Part shown: positions 29,016-38,116 of the stretch, in pieces
How the letters are laid out: every line of letters begins with the position of its first letter
Numbering within the stretch: the first letter of the stretch is position 1
NCBI RefSeq assembly: GCF_003334855.1
Contig: NZ_QOWE01000004.1
Coordinates: forward strand, 62,001 to 126,000
Direction: 5' to 3'
Length of the DNA stretch: 64,000 nt
Source of the DNA: Larkinella punicea
GTDB taxonomy: Bacteria > Bacteroidota > Bacteroidia > Cytophagales > Spirosomataceae
Made by a program: the position numbers and the translations under genes
Notes under the pieces: generated by a model
What the model was told of the DNA's origin: nothing
The model's input: the letters and a program-made list of their open reading frames with translations, nothing else
Databases searched by the model: none

Positions 29016-29189
29016 TCTGGAAGACTTGGGTACTGCTCGCCCAAGATTGCATCCGGGGTTATCCATGTGTCGCCCTTTGGGCTTTTCTGGAGGACTGGCG
29101 TCCTGCGTGGAATTAAGGGATGGGGTGAGTTTCCCGCTTGTTTTGACCGGTTTTTGCTTAATTTAGTACGTTGTTAACCCACTCGAACC

Positions 29190-32186
29190 ATGCGTCGCTG
29201 CACTTTTCTTTTCGTTTTTTTTATACTTCATTTTCAAACGTTCCTGCTCGCGCAATCGCCCAAACGACCGCTTACCCACGCCGACTACGACCGCTGGCAA
29301 ACCGTTCGCTCCGAAAAGCACGCCAGCAATGGCCAATGGCTGAGTTATCAGATTGATCCCCAGGAGGGCGACGGTGTGCTGGAATTGATCAAAATTGGCG
29401 GTAAAGCCCCCGCGCAGGCTTCCGAAAAAAGTGCCGAGCCGGTGGAGGCTAAATCCGGGCCAAACGCCCCCACAGACCGCCCGACGACGGCATTCAACCC
29501 GCTGACACCCAAAAAATACACCTTCGCCCGGGGCTATCTGGCGCAGTTTACGCCCGACAGCCGGTTTCTGGTGATGCGGTTAAAAGCACCTTTCAAACTC
29601 ACGCGGGAAGCCAAGAAGAAAAAAATGAAGGCCGACCAGCTTCCAAAAGACAGTTTGCTGGTGTTCAACCTCGAAACCGGCAACCGCATCGGCTTTGCCA
29701 ATGTCAAGTCATTCACCTTACCGAAAGAAAGCGGTTCGTGGGTGGCGGTTTTGCAGGAACACCAGGAAGTGAAAGGGGTCAAAAAGGATTCGACCACCAG
29801 CAAACCGGCCAGCCGGAGCCGGGCATCCGCTTCGGCGAAAAAGCCCAAAGGCGACGATTTGATTCTGCTGAATCTGGAAACCGGCGCTACGCAGTCGTTT
29901 CGCTACGTGACCTATGTAACGGTTTCGGACAATGGAAACACCATTTTTTATACCAAAGACGCCGTCAATGATACGCTGAAAAAAGCCGGGGTGTTTGCGT
30001 TCGATACCAAAAAACAGAACGAGATGCTGATCGACACCAGCTCGAAGCACCGGCTTTACAAAGGGTTGGCGGTCGATAAAACCGGCTCGCAACTGGCCTG
30101 GATGGCCACCGCCGACAGCGCAGAAGCCGATGTCCGGGCCTATGCGCTGTATTACAAACGCCTGGCCTCTCCCCCGGCCCCTTCATCCCGGAAAAAGAAA
30201 ACCGCCGTTCCTTCATTCTTGGATCGAACGGCGATGAACACCGTAGTGCTGGCCGATACGCTCACCAAAGCGTATCCCAAAGGCTGGAATGTGAATGAAT
30301 TCCGGACGCCCTCGTTCTCGGAAGATGGAAAACGGCTCTACTTCGCCACCTCCATTCTTCCCCCCAAACCCATCAAGGATTCGACGGTGCTGGACGAGGA
30401 ACGCGTGAAAGTGGACATCTGGAGCTGGAACGACCCGACCATTCAGCCCATGCAACTCAAGCAGTTGAAGCAGGAAAAAGAACGCGGTTTTCTGGCCGTT
30501 TGCGATTTGACCACCGGCAGCATTACGCAACTGGGAAACCGGGATATGCCGAACGTCCAGATCGACCCCAAAGCCGATCAGCCATATTGGCTGGGAATGA
30601 GCAATTTACCCTACCAGATCAGCAGCATGTGGGACCCCGGCCAGACGGACCTGTACTTGATCGATGCCAAAACCGGGCAGAAAAAACAAATCGCCAGCGA
30701 AGCCCGGGTTTCGTACGCCCAGTTGTCGCCGGGTGGCAAATACGCCTGGTGGTATGACGAGCGCGATTCGCTCTGGCGGGCGTGGTCGATTGCGGAGGGA
30801 AAACGGATCGACCTGACGCGCGGGATTCCGGCCCGGTTTTTCGACGAAGAACACGACACACCCGATTTGCCCGGCAGTTATGGAGCCGCCGGCTGGAGCC
30901 GCGACGACCGCTATGTGCTGATTTATGACCGGTTCGACCTCTGGCGCATCGATCCGACGGGGCAGGAAAAACCGGTGAACCTGACGGCGGGCTTCGGACG
31001 CAAAAACCGCATCCGGCTGCGTCGCGCCAACCTCAACCCTGACGAAAAAGTCGTTCCGCTGACGGGCGACCTATGGCTGACAGGGTTCTGGGAAAGCAAC
31101 AAAGCCACCGGAATTTTGCGAAAACCGATGGAAAATCCGGCGGCTGAACCGGTGGTGCTGGCCCGAGGTGATTACCGGTTTTCCGGTTTATCAAAAGCCA
31201 AAAACGGCCCCGCACTGACGTTTTTGAAAGGCAATTTCCGGGAGTCGAACAACCTGTATCTGACCGACACCACCTTTGCCGAACCGCAGCCACTGACCCG
31301 GATCAATCCGCAACAGGATAGCGTCCGCTGGGGAAAGGTCGAGTTGGTGAACTGGGTGGGTAACAACGGCGTCCGGCTGGAAGGGCTGCTCTACAAACCC
31401 GACGATTTCGACCCGAAGAAAAAATACCCGATGCTGGTATATTATTACGAACGCAACGCCGAAACCCTGAACGATTACAAAGCCCCCGCGCCCAGTCGTT
31501 CGACCATTAACATGGCCTATTGTGTTTCAAACGGGTACCTGGTTTTTGTTCCTGACATCCTCTACACCACCGGCATGCCGGGCCAGAATGCCTACGACTG
31601 CATTGTACCGGGCGTGTTGAACTTGATCGAAAAAGGTTTCGTAGACCGCGACCGCATCGGTTTACAGGGCCAGAGCTGGGGCGGTTATCAGACGGCTTTT
31701 CTGGTGACGCGGACAAATCTGTTCAAAGCTGCGATGGCCGGTGCGCCGGTCGTCAACATGACCAGTGCCTACGGCGGAATCCGCTGGGGAACAGGCATGA
31801 GCCGGATGTTTCAATATGAAAAAACACAAAGCCGCATCGGCGGAACGCTCTGGGACAAACCGATGAACTACCTCGAAAGCTCCCCGCTTTTCTACGCCAA
31901 CCGCATCCAGACGCCCCTGCTGTTGATGGCGAATGATCAGGACGGCGCGGTGCCCTGGTACCAGAGCATCGAGTTCTATTCGGCCCTCCGTCGACTGAGC
32001 AAACCGGCCTGGCTGCTGGTCTACAACGGCGAAGACCACAACCTCACCCAGCGCCACAACGCCAAAGACCTCAGCATCCGGATGTACCAGTTTTTCGATC
32101 ACTACCTGAAAGACGCCCCCGAACCCGCCTGGATGAAAGACGGCCGCTCGGCGGTGGAGAAGGAATTGGGGGTGATGAAATATTAA
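29190..32186 (+). CDS. S9 family (prolyl oligopeptidase-type) peptidase, exported
   Basis: A 998-residue serine peptidase. The N-terminus has a signal peptide (MRRCTFLFVFFILHFQTFLLAQ), a long propeller-like region follows, and the C-terminal alpha/beta-hydrolase domain starts near residue 720. The nucleophile is in GQSWGGY (Ser829), the aspartate in ANDQDGAVPW (about 916-919), and the histidine in EDHNLTQ (His950). The final domain matches dipeptidyl-peptidase IV/acylaminoacyl-peptidase relatives. It is expected in the periplasm, where it would trim oligopeptides. It is flanked by palindromes on both sides and has no operon partner. Confidence 0.9.
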   Translation: MRRCTFLFVFFILHFQTFLLAQSPKRPLTHADYDRWQTVRSEKHASNGQWLSYQIDPQEGDGVLELIKIGGKAPAQASEKSAEPVEAKSGPNAPTDRPTTAFNPLTPKKYTFARGYLAQFTPDSRFLVMRLKAPFKLTREAKKKKMKADQLPKDSLLVFNLETGNRIGFANVKSFTLPKESGSWVAVLQEHQEVKGVKKDSTTSKPASRSRASASAKKPKGDDLILLNLETGATQSFRYVTYVTVSDNGNTIFYTKDAVNDTLKKAGVFAFDTKKQNEMLIDTSSKHRLYKGLAVDKTGSQLAWMATADSAEADVRAYALYYKRLASPPAPSSRKKKTAVPSFLDRTAMNTVVLADTLTKAYPKGWNVNEFRTPSFSEDGKRLYFATSILPPKPIKDSTVLDEERVKVDIWSWNDPTIQPMQLKQLKQEKERGFLAVCDLTTGSITQLGNRDMPNVQIDPKADQPYWLGMSNLPYQISSMWDPGQTDLYLIDAKTGQKKQIASEARVSYAQLSPGGKYAWWYDERDSLWRAWSIAEGKRIDLTRGIPARFFDEEHDTPDLPGSYGAAGWSRDDRYVLIYDRFDLWRIDPTGQEKPVNLTAGFGRKNRIRLRRANLNPDEKVVPLTGDLWLTGFWESNKATGILRKPMENPAAEPVVLARGDYRFSGLSKAKNGPALTFLKGNFRESNNLYLTDTTFAEPQPLTRINPQQDSVRWGKVELVNWVGNNGVRLEGLLYKPDDFDPKKKYPMLVYYYERNAETLNDYKAPAPSRSTINMAYCVSNGYLVFVPDILYTTGMPGQNAYDCIVPGVLNLIEKGFVDRDRIGLQGQSWGGYQTAFLVTRTNLFKAAMAGAPVVNMTSAYGGIRWGTGMSRMFQYEKTQSRIGGTLWDKPMNYLESSPLFYANRIQTPLLLMANDQDGAVPWYQSIEFYSALRRLSKPAWLLVYNGEDHNLTQRHNAKDLSIRMYQFFDHYLKDAPEPAWMKDGRSAVEKELGVMKY

Positions 32187-32193
32187 CTGGAAA

Positions 32194-32274
32194 GGAACAC
32201 AGATTGGACGGATTGAACAGATTTTCACGGATAAATTGGATAAAAAATCCGTTCAATCCGCCCAATCCGCGTTC
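32194..32274. repeat. Long imperfect palindrome between convergent genes
   Basis: Arms 32194-32225 and 32243-32274 match as reverse complements at most positions (GGATTGAACAGATTTT against AAAAATCCGTTCAATCC), with a 17-base loop. It begins 8 bases after the S9 peptidase stop and ends 3 bases before the DUF1573 stop, so it may act as a shared bidirectional terminator. Confidence 0.8.
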
Positions 32275-32277
32275 CCA

Positions 32278-32658
32278 TTACTGAATAACCTCGCCCCGAA
32301 TCGTCAACACTTTTGTGCCGCCCTCGGCGTTGGATTCCACGGTGACGGTTTTGTTGAACGTTCCGACCGCAGCGGCATTGAACGTCGCTTTGATCTTGCC
32401 GGCTTTTCCGGGCAAAATGGCTTCTTTCGGGTACTCGACACCCGTACATCCGCAGGAACCGCGGGCGTTGCTGATCACCAGCGGAACACCGCCATTGTTG
32501 GTAAAGGCAAATTCGGCAACCACCGGTTTGCTCCGCTGTATTTTACCAAAATCATGGGTCGTTTCGTCCCACTTAAAAACCGCTGACAGCGAATGGGCAA
32601 TCAGAACACTAGCGGCAACCAGCCACAGGCACGACGCGATCATCAGGATGCGTTTCAT
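32278..32658 (-). CDS. DUF1573 domain protein, exported
   Basis: A 126-residue exported protein consisting of a signal segment (MKRILMIASCLWLVAASVL) and one DUF1573 domain, an immunoglobulin-like fold common in Bacteroidota. The hallmark KWDETTHDFGKI appears after the signal, then FAFTNNGGVPLVISNARGSCGC and a C-terminal TKVLTIRGEV strand. The ATG at 32658 is chosen because the open frame upstream lacks an export signal. It is divergent from the sensor kinase gene, so both share the 184-base control region with TTAAC repeats. The molecular role of the domain is unknown. Confidence 0.85.
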   Translation of the reverse strand: MKRILMIASCLWLVAASVLIAHSLSAVFKWDETTHDFGKIQRSKPVVAEFAFTNNGGVPLVISNARGSCGCTGVEYPKEAILPGKAGKIKATFNAAAVGTFNKTVTVESNAEGGTKVLTIRGEVIQ

Positions 32659-32730
32659 GAGGTTTGTGTTTAATGGTGAAGCGTTGGAGAACCCAACGGC
32701 ACAAAAGTATCTTCCTGGAAGACAGCAGGC

Positions 32731-32769
32731 TGTTAACGGGTAGCGAACAGTTGTTAACGAGATGTTAAT
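32731..32769. promoter_or_regulatory. Direct TTAAC repeats, possible response-regulator site
   Basis: TTAAC (32733), CGAAC (32744), TTAAC (32754) and TTAAT (32765) lie at steps of 11, 10 and 11 bases, the helical phasing used by OmpR/PhoB-family regulators. The block is midway between the divergent DUF1573 and sensor kinase starts, about 75 bases from each. The regulator encoded at 34123-34812 is the natural candidate to bind it. Confidence 0.5.
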
Positions 32770-32842
32770 GAGTTGATTTTTAGCCGCCGGAAGCCGACTT
32801 TTGGCATTCAATTCACCCTTTCCCAGGAAACCACGAGCGATC

Positions 32843-34126
32843 ATGTCCAGACGCGTTTTCCGCATCCTGATTATTCTGTCGGTCATTTCGATCATCGGCA
32901 TCATTACCGTGCAGATTGTATGGGTGCGCAAAGCCTACGCGCTGCGGGAACGCCAGTTTCGGCAAACGGCTTTCATTGCCTTGCAGGACGTGGCCGACCA
33001 GGTGGGCCTGCTCAACGGAATTACGCAAAGCTGCACGGCGGTCACGCAGCTCTCGCCCGATTATTTCATCGTCAACACCGATTCGCCGGTCGATCCGGGC
33101 ATCCTCGAACATTATATCCAGAACTCGCTGCGCAACCACAACCTGATCACGGATTTTGAATACGGTATTTACAACTGCGAAAGTGATCGGATGATTTACG
33201 GCGCGTTTGTCAGCCTGAACGCCAATCCCCAAACGGTTCAGGCCAGCCGGAATTTGCCCAAGTTCTCGCGGAGTCCCTACTATTTCGGCATTCACTTTCC
33301 GAGCCAGTCCAGTTTCATCGCCGGTCATCTGGACGGCTGGATTGCCTCGTCGGCTGCGGTTCTGCTGGTGGTTTTGTTTTTTGGGTATACGCTGGTGGTG
33401 GTTTTGCGGCAGCGAAAACTGACGGAGGTGCAGCGGGATTTTATCAACAACATCACCCACGAACTGCAAACGCCGGTGGCCACCCTCCGCATTGCCGCCG
33501 ACGTGCTGCAATCCGACGCCATCCTCGACCAGCCCGAACGCCATCGCCAGTACGTCAGGGTGGTGCAGGAAGAGAGTCTGCGGCTCCAGAAACAGGTGAG
33601 CAGTGTTCTGCAACTCGCCCGCTCGGAACAGATGCAGTTTACCATCAATCCTACAGAGATCAACCTGCATCAACTCCTGGCGGAGGCCGCCGAGGTGTTT
33701 CGTCCGCACGTTAGCCTGGAACTCTGGGCCGAAAACGCGATGATTTTGGGCGACCGGTATCACCTTGAGAACGTTATCAACAACCTGATCGACAATGCCT
33801 TGAAATACAATACCGCTACACCACACATTGTGTTGGAGACCCGTAATGACGGCGATCGGCTGGTGTGGTCGGTGCAGGACAACGGCATTGGCATTGCCCC
33901 GGAACACCAGCCGTACATTTTCAACCAGTTTTACCGCGTCCCGACCGGGAATGTTCACAACGTGAAAGGATTCGGATTGGGGTTGTACTACGTCTGCAAG
34001 GTCGTCAAAGCCCACCGCTGGCAAATTTCCCTGCAAAGTATACCCGGTTCCGGGAGTATCTTTACGGTAAAAGTCCGAACCACCAAGCCAACCGCCTTTG
34101 TTTCTAAACTGTCGACTGTGCGATGA
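32843..34126 (+). CDS. Two-component sensor histidine kinase
   Basis: A 427-residue inner-membrane kinase. Transmembrane helix 1 is at about 8-27, a 140-residue periplasmic sensor region of unknown fold follows, and helix 2 is at about 168-188. The H-box NITHELQTPVATL holds the phospho-acceptor His206, and the ATPase part shows NNLIDNALKY, DNGIGI and GLGLYYVCKVV. No HAMP domain is obvious. The ATG at 32843 puts a short basic end before helix 1. It overlaps the response regulator gene by 4 bases (ATGA), so the two are translationally coupled partners. The signal is unknown. Confidence 0.93.
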   Translation: MSRRVFRILIILSVISIIGIITVQIVWVRKAYALRERQFRQTAFIALQDVADQVGLLNGITQSCTAVTQLSPDYFIVNTDSPVDPGILEHYIQNSLRNHNLITDFEYGIYNCESDRMIYGAFVSLNANPQTVQASRNLPKFSRSPYYFGIHFPSQSSFIAGHLDGWIASSAAVLLVVLFFGYTLVVVLRQRKLTEVQRDFINNITHELQTPVATLRIAADVLQSDAILDQPERHRQYVRVVQEESLRLQKQVSSVLQLARSEQMQFTINPTEINLHQLLAEAAEVFRPHVSLELWAENAMILGDRYHLENVINNLIDNALKYNTATPHIVLETRNDGDRLVWSVQDNGIGIAPEHQPYIFNQFYRVPTGNVHNVKGFGLGLYYVCKVVKAHRWQISLQSIPGSGSIFTVKVRTTKPTAFVSKLSTVR

Positions 34127-34812
34127 AACCGCTTTTGCTGTACGTCGAAGATGACGTAAACCTGGGTTTTGTCACCAAAGATAACCTGGAACTGGCGCAG
34201 TTTCAGGTGGTTCACTGCACCACCGGCCCCGAAGCCTGGCGGTGTTTCGAACAGCACCCGTTCGATCTCTGCATTCTGGACGTGATGCTGCCCCAGACCG
34301 ACGGTTTTACCCTGGCCCGGCAAATCCGGCAGATCGACGACCAGATTCCGCTGCTGTTTCTGAGTGCGCTGGCCGACAAGGACGACCGTCTGCAAGGGCT
34401 TCGGCTGGGGGCCGACGACTACATCACCAAACCGTTCAGCATTGAGGAACTGATTCTGAAAATCAACGTGTTCCTGCGACGGAGTAAGCCGCCGGTTTCC
34501 ATGCACACCGGTTTAATTCAGGCAATCGGATCGTATCAGTTTAATTTTCAGAATCTGACGCTGGAAATAGACGGCCACTACCAAACGCTGACCCACCGCG
34601 AAGCCGAAGTGTTGCACTACCTGATGGCGCGACCGAATACGCTGATCCGGCGCGACGAGATTTTGAAAGCCATCTGGGGAGACAATGATTATTTTATGGG
34701 CCGCAGTCTCGACGTGTTCATCTCCCGACTGCGGAAACGGTTGGGTGCCGATTCTTCCATTCGCATCGAAAATCTCCACGGCATCGGTTTTCGGCTGTTG
34801 CTGCCGGGCTGA
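34123..34812 (+). CDS. OmpR-family response regulator
   Basis: A 229-residue regulator with an N-terminal receiver (acidic pocket EDDVN, phospho-acceptor Asp53 in CILDVMLP, Lys in YITKPFS) and a C-terminal winged helix (about 130-228, ending FISRLRKRLGADSSI...GIGFRLLLPG). It is coupled to the kinase upstream by a 4-base overlap. Its likely targets include its own promoter, where direct TTAAC repeats lie (32731-32769). Confidence 0.94.
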   Translation: MKPLLLYVEDDVNLGFVTKDNLELAQFQVVHCTTGPEAWRCFEQHPFDLCILDVMLPQTDGFTLARQIRQIDDQIPLLFLSALADKDDRLQGLRLGADDYITKPFSIEELILKINVFLRRSKPPVSMHTGLIQAIGSYQFNFQNLTLEIDGHYQTLTHREAEVLHYLMARPNTLIRRDEILKAIWGDNDYFMGRSLDVFISRLRKRLGADSSIRIENLHGIGFRLLLPG

Positions 34813-34863
34813 AATAAAGTGTAGCTTGACGCCAATGCTATTATTAAAATAAAGGCTTTCGGC

Positions 34864-34871
34864 TATATTTG
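34864..34871 (+). promoter_or_regulatory. Bacteroidota -7 element
   Basis: TATATTTG, a perfect fit to TAnnTTTG, lies 36 bases before the ATG at 34908 and 51 bases after the regulator stop. It gives the beta-propeller gene its own promoter. Confidence 0.65.
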
Positions 34872-34907
34872 TGTAATATCCAAAGCTATAACCCTTCTAT
34901 TTGCAGC

Positions 34908-36179
34908 ATGAAAAAACAGAGTTTGGTTGCCCTTGCCTCTTTATTGACAACGGGGGTCTTCGCCCAGCAGGAACCCATTCAGTTTACCGCCAAAGGAATT
35001 GTTGTTCTGTCCGATGCCGATATGGCGGCTTCCGCCCTGGCCGACGGCAATTTGTACAAAAGCAAAACCAGCCGTGACGCACTGACGATCGTTAAATTTC
35101 CCCTCGACCGGAGTGGGCAGAACATTACTACCGCCCCCATTTCCAACTCTTCGGCGCTGTATGACAAGGCCGCTGTCGTAACGCCCAACGGACGCTTCGC
35201 GTATGTGCTGGAAGGACGCGGCCAACTGGGCGACAGCGTATCCACGCTGAAAAGCGGTGTGAAAGAGCTGCCGGCCGCAGCCCGGATGTTTATCGTTGAC
35301 CTGGCACCGGCCAAACCAACCGCGAAAGTGGTTAGCGTCGGCAACCTGCCGACGGCCATCACCATCAACCCGCAGGGCAACACCCTCGCCGTGGCTTCGG
35401 GTGATGCCGGCAAAGAAATGCGGTTGATTGAAATCGACAATACCGGCACGCCCAAGCGGGTGATCACGGCCCCCTCTCCGGTTCCGGGGGCACGCATTAC
35501 GGATCTGGTCTGGAGCCCGGCCGGTGACTTCATTGCCTACGTGATTGAAGATACGCAGGAAGTCGGTTTGATGAAGTATTCACTCGATGCCGCCAAAAAA
35601 CCGAATATCATTCCACACGGTAAACCCATCAAGGTAGGCGGTTTGCCAGCCACCGGCAAATTCTCACCGGACGGTAAATTCTTCCTTGTTTCCGACATCA
35701 AGAAGGGAGCCAGCGCGCAGGGTGCCGGTAAAGGTGAGTTGTTTGTGGTTCAGTTCAGCACTGAAGACACGCCGGGCGAGCACAAGGTAATTTCGCAAAC
35801 CGCATCGGGCGAGAGTGCCGAAGCCCTGACCATCAGCCCCGATGGCTCCATGGTGATTGTGGCCAACTCCGGGCAGTCCTACCAGCCGTTTGGCCATGCA
35901 GGGGCCGGCAAAAGCTCCCTGTCGGTGTATGCACTCGACAAGGAAGGAAAGCTAACCCTGGCGAATGAGTATCCTTTTGAAGGCATCATGCCCCAGAGCA
36001 TCGAATTCGACAAGAGTGGCAATGCCATTGCCGTGGCGGTTTCCGAATACCTCGACTACGGCGACCGTTCCGGCGGTATTGAATTCTGGAAAGTGACCAA
36101 AGGCGACAAACCGTCACTGGAGAAAATGCCGGGCAAAATCAGCGTCGCCCGCGGTAGCCACACGGTACGGGTTTATTAG
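34908..36179 (+). CDS. Exported beta-propeller protein, lactonase/YncE-like
   Basis: A 423-residue exported protein with a signal peptide (MKKQSLVALASLLTTGVFAQ), followed by repeated propeller motifs (VVTPNGRFAYVLEG, ITINPQGNTLAVASGD, FSPDGKFFLVSD, ISPDGSMVIVANSG). The repeats match the seven-bladed lactonase/YncE superfamily. No catalytic residues can be named, and a binding or scaffold role is as likely as enzyme activity. It has its own -7 element and is followed by an AT-rich palindrome. Confidence 0.78.
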   Translation: MKKQSLVALASLLTTGVFAQQEPIQFTAKGIVVLSDADMAASALADGNLYKSKTSRDALTIVKFPLDRSGQNITTAPISNSSALYDKAAVVTPNGRFAYVLEGRGQLGDSVSTLKSGVKELPAAARMFIVDLAPAKPTAKVVSVGNLPTAITINPQGNTLAVASGDAGKEMRLIEIDNTGTPKRVITAPSPVPGARITDLVWSPAGDFIAYVIEDTQEVGLMKYSLDAAKKPNIIPHGKPIKVGGLPATGKFSPDGKFFLVSDIKKGASAQGAGKGELFVVQFSTEDTPGEHKVISQTASGESAEALTISPDGSMVIVANSGQSYQPFGHAGAGKSSLSVYALDKEGKLTLANEYPFEGIMPQSIEFDKSGNAIAVAVSEYLDYGDRSGGIEFWKVTKGDKPSLEKMPGKISVARGSHTVRVY

Positions 36180-36263
36180 TTAAAAATTAAAAGTTAAGAG
36201 TTAAAAATAAAGTGGCACAAGAATTTGATGCTATTTTTAATTTTTAACTCTTAATTTTTAACT
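36180..36263. repeat. Long AT-rich palindrome between convergent genes
   Basis: Arms 36180-36212 and 36231-36263 consist of TTAAAAATTAAAAGTTAAG-type words and their reverse complement, with an 18-base loop. They begin directly after the propeller gene stop and end 2 bases before the lipoprotein stop. Confidence 0.8.
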
Positions 36264-36265
36264 CA

Positions 36266-36562
36266 TTATACCCTCTCCCAGCGGAATTGCTTTTTAACTT
36301 TCTTCTGTTTTCCGTTTCCTTTATCCTTTTTCAGTCCTTTGCGGTCGCTGGCCATAGAGGAAGAGGCTCCGGCTCCTTTGCGGTTGGAGAACCACCAGGT
36401 CGGGCTGTGCATGGTACCCAAAACCGTCCCCCGATACACCCGTGCACCGTGCTGGTGTTCCATTCTGACATGGCAACTTTTGATTGGGCAATGGGAGGCC
36501 ATACATCCCGTCAGGAGCCAACTACTCACTAAGCTCACCCACAATTCCTGAGGTAGTTTCAT
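36266..36562 (-). CDS. Small lipoprotein, function unknown
   Basis: A 98-residue protein with a lipoprotein signal: hydrophobic SLVSSWLLTGC gives a lipobox ending at Cys20. The mature part begins MASHCPIKSCHVRMEHQHG (two Cys, several His, possibly metal-binding) and ends in a very basic tail (KGLKKDKGNGKQKKVKKQ). It lies between two palindromes and converges with the propeller gene. I do not recognise a family. The Cys/His-rich segment and lipobox argue that it is a real gene. Confidence 0.6.
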   Translation of the reverse strand: MKLPQELWVSLVSSWLLTGCMASHCPIKSCHVRMEHQHGARVYRGTVLGTMHSPTWWFSNRKGAGASSSMASDRKGLKKDKGNGKQKKVKKQFRWERV

Positions 36563-36579
36563 CTCGGTATTGGTCTAAA

Positions 36580-36636
36580 GCAGAAGGGGTGAAAGTAGAA
36601 AAAGTTTCGCTCTTTTTCCACCTTCACCCCTTCTGC
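36580..36636. repeat. Imperfect palindrome
   Basis: Arms 36580-36605 and 36612-36636 (GCAGAAGGGGTGAA against TTCACCCCTTCTGC) with a short loop lie between two minus-strand genes, 18 bases upstream of the lipoprotein start and 13 bases after the stop of the gene behind it. Confidence 0.75.
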
Positions 36637-36649
36637 CTATTGTAAGGTC

Positions 36650-36907
36650 TTATCTTCCGAAAGCCAACTCATACCCGGCGTTTACCAGATATTCGGCCAC
36701 CCGTGGCCGAACAACCCAATACACCCCGTTATCTCCGCGCAAAATCCAGTGGTCACTTCCCTTTACATAGCGATTATTCGCGCAATCAATTGCCTGCATC
36801 AATGTTTTAAATTCTGATTGCCGTGCTTCTTTCAACATCTCAGCAAGGCGCGGAAAAGCCACGCTCCGCCGTAACCGTAACGTAATTGTTGAATCTCGAG
36901 AATACAT
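36650..36907 (-). CDS. Hypothetical small protein
   Basis: An 85-residue protein I do not recognise. It has no signal peptide or membrane span and a mixed alpha/beta look (FPRLAEMLKEARQSEFKTLM, then WILRGDNGVYWVVRPRVAEY). The last segment could be a small single-domain fold. It may share a transcript with the lipoprotein gene downstream, although a palindrome separates them. Codon use looks ordinary. Moderate confidence that it is a real gene. Confidence 0.5.
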   Translation of the reverse strand: MYSRDSTITLRLRRSVAFPRLAEMLKEARQSEFKTLMQAIDCANNRYVKGSDHWILRGDNGVYWVVRPRVAEYLVNAGYELAFGR

Positions 36908-37323
36908 ACACGTAGAGTAAACAGTACACTATGGGTTGTCTACTTGCACAAATCAGGCCAATTATTCCCCTTTTGTAACCGTTTAGTAAAATAAGACAAT
37001 ATTAATGAAATAATCGAGTCGGCAATCTACCAAAAACTAACATTTTTTTATGATGTACTGAGTAATTATTCTTTCTATAAAAATATGATTATACTAATAT
37101 TTGTATATAGCTTATTGTAGAAAGACTTCCCCAGCAACCGGCTTGTGTAGCCCTGATTCCCCACAAACGGCCGACCCGCTATGCGGTTGACCAGCGAACC
37201 AAACTTACACATAAATACCTATTTATCAATACATTGCAGAAGATAAAAATCCCACACCGACCCTATTTTTACAAGTGGTACGGCTTTTGGCTTTGGTGCG
37301 ACGAACCAATGTTTCAATTTACC
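36908..37323. other. Intergenic control region before the OmpA lipoprotein operon
   Basis: An AT-rich gap of about 415 bases. A TGTAGAAA half-site lies at 37116-37123, and a -24/-12-like TGGTAC with TTGG in place of TTGC lies at 37276-37291, 160 bases downstream. An AATATTTG near 37098 resembles a -7 element with one mismatch. No coding region is visible. Confidence 0.4.
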
Positions 37324-38055
37324 ATGATCAAACACAGCCATTCTTTACAATTGCGTACAATGAGAGCGGTGGCACTGGTAGTAGCCGGGAGCATGCTTGC
37401 GGCTGGTACAATGACAGGATGTAAATCAATTCGAAAAAACACGAATAATACCCAGCGCGGTGCCATCATCGGAGCCGGGGCGGGGGCAGTAGCGGGTGGA
37501 CTGATTGGCCGGAAATCAGGCAATACCGCCGTGGGTGCCATTCTGGGCGCTACCGTGGGGGGGGCCGGGGGTGCATTGATCGGTCGTCAGATGGATAAGC
37601 AGGCGGAAGAACTTCGCCGTCGACTCGAAAACGCCCGCATCGAACGCGTGGGCGAGGGCATCAAAATCACCTTCGATTCCGATTTCCTGTTCGACGTGGA
37701 TCAATATAAACTGAAGTCTGCGAATCGGGAAAACATGACCAAACTGGCCGAAACGCTGAAGAAATACAACGATACGGAAGTACTGATTGAAGGCCATGCC
37801 GACAACACCGGTTCCGATCAGCACAACCTGAAACTGTCGGAACGCCGGGCCAAAACCGTGGCCAAACTGCTGCAGTCGGAAGGCATCAAAGCCAACCGTC
37901 TGACGGAGAAAGGCTATGGCGAAAGCCAACCGCTGGCCGACAACGGCAGCGTTTCGGGCCGTCAGCAAAACCGCCGGGTCGAGGTGGCCATCTTTGCGAA
38001 TGATAAGCTAAGAAAAGCCGCTGAACGCGGAACAATTGGAAATATAAACAGTTAA
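37324..38055 (+). CDS. OmpA-family lipoprotein with glycine-zipper segment
   Basis: A 243-residue outer-membrane lipoprotein. The signal segment ends in the lipobox MTGC, then comes a glycine-zipper region (AIIGAGAGAVAGGLIG, AILGATVGGAGGALIG), a charged helix, and a C-terminal OmpA peptidoglycan-binding domain (IEGHADNTGSDQHNLKLSERRA...ENKGYGES-like, with NRRVEVAI at the end). The ATG at 37324 is a compromise: 37309 and 37360 are also in frame, and 37360 gives the shortest normal lipoprotein signal. It is probably co-transcribed with the DUF2383 gene 61 bases downstream. It anchors the outer membrane to peptidoglycan. Confidence 0.9.
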   Translation: MIKHSHSLQLRTMRAVALVVAGSMLAAGTMTGCKSIRKNTNNTQRGAIIGAGAGAVAGGLIGRKSGNTAVGAILGATVGGAGGALIGRQMDKQAEELRRRLENARIERVGEGIKITFDSDFLFDVDQYKLKSANRENMTKLAETLKKYNDTEVLIEGHADNTGSDQHNLKLSERRAKTVAKLLQSEGIKANRLTEKGYGESQPLADNGSVSGRQQNRRVEVAIFANDKLRKAAERGTIGNINS

Positions 38056-38116
38056 ACCTATATCCCCGGCCCTTCACCGGTCGGGGATACTCTATTCACT
38101 TTTCTTTTTAAACGTT

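Noticed and set aside
28852-29166. An open frame running through the nested palindrome
   Set aside because: Its peptide is just the translation of the repeat arms (SGANDGSP-type words) and it has no independent start context.
32813-34036. A 407-codon open frame on the minus strand opposite the sensor kinase
   Set aside because: The plus strand codes for a clear histidine kinase with all motifs. The opposite frame is a by-product of codon bias in GC-rich DNA and shows no recognisable domain.
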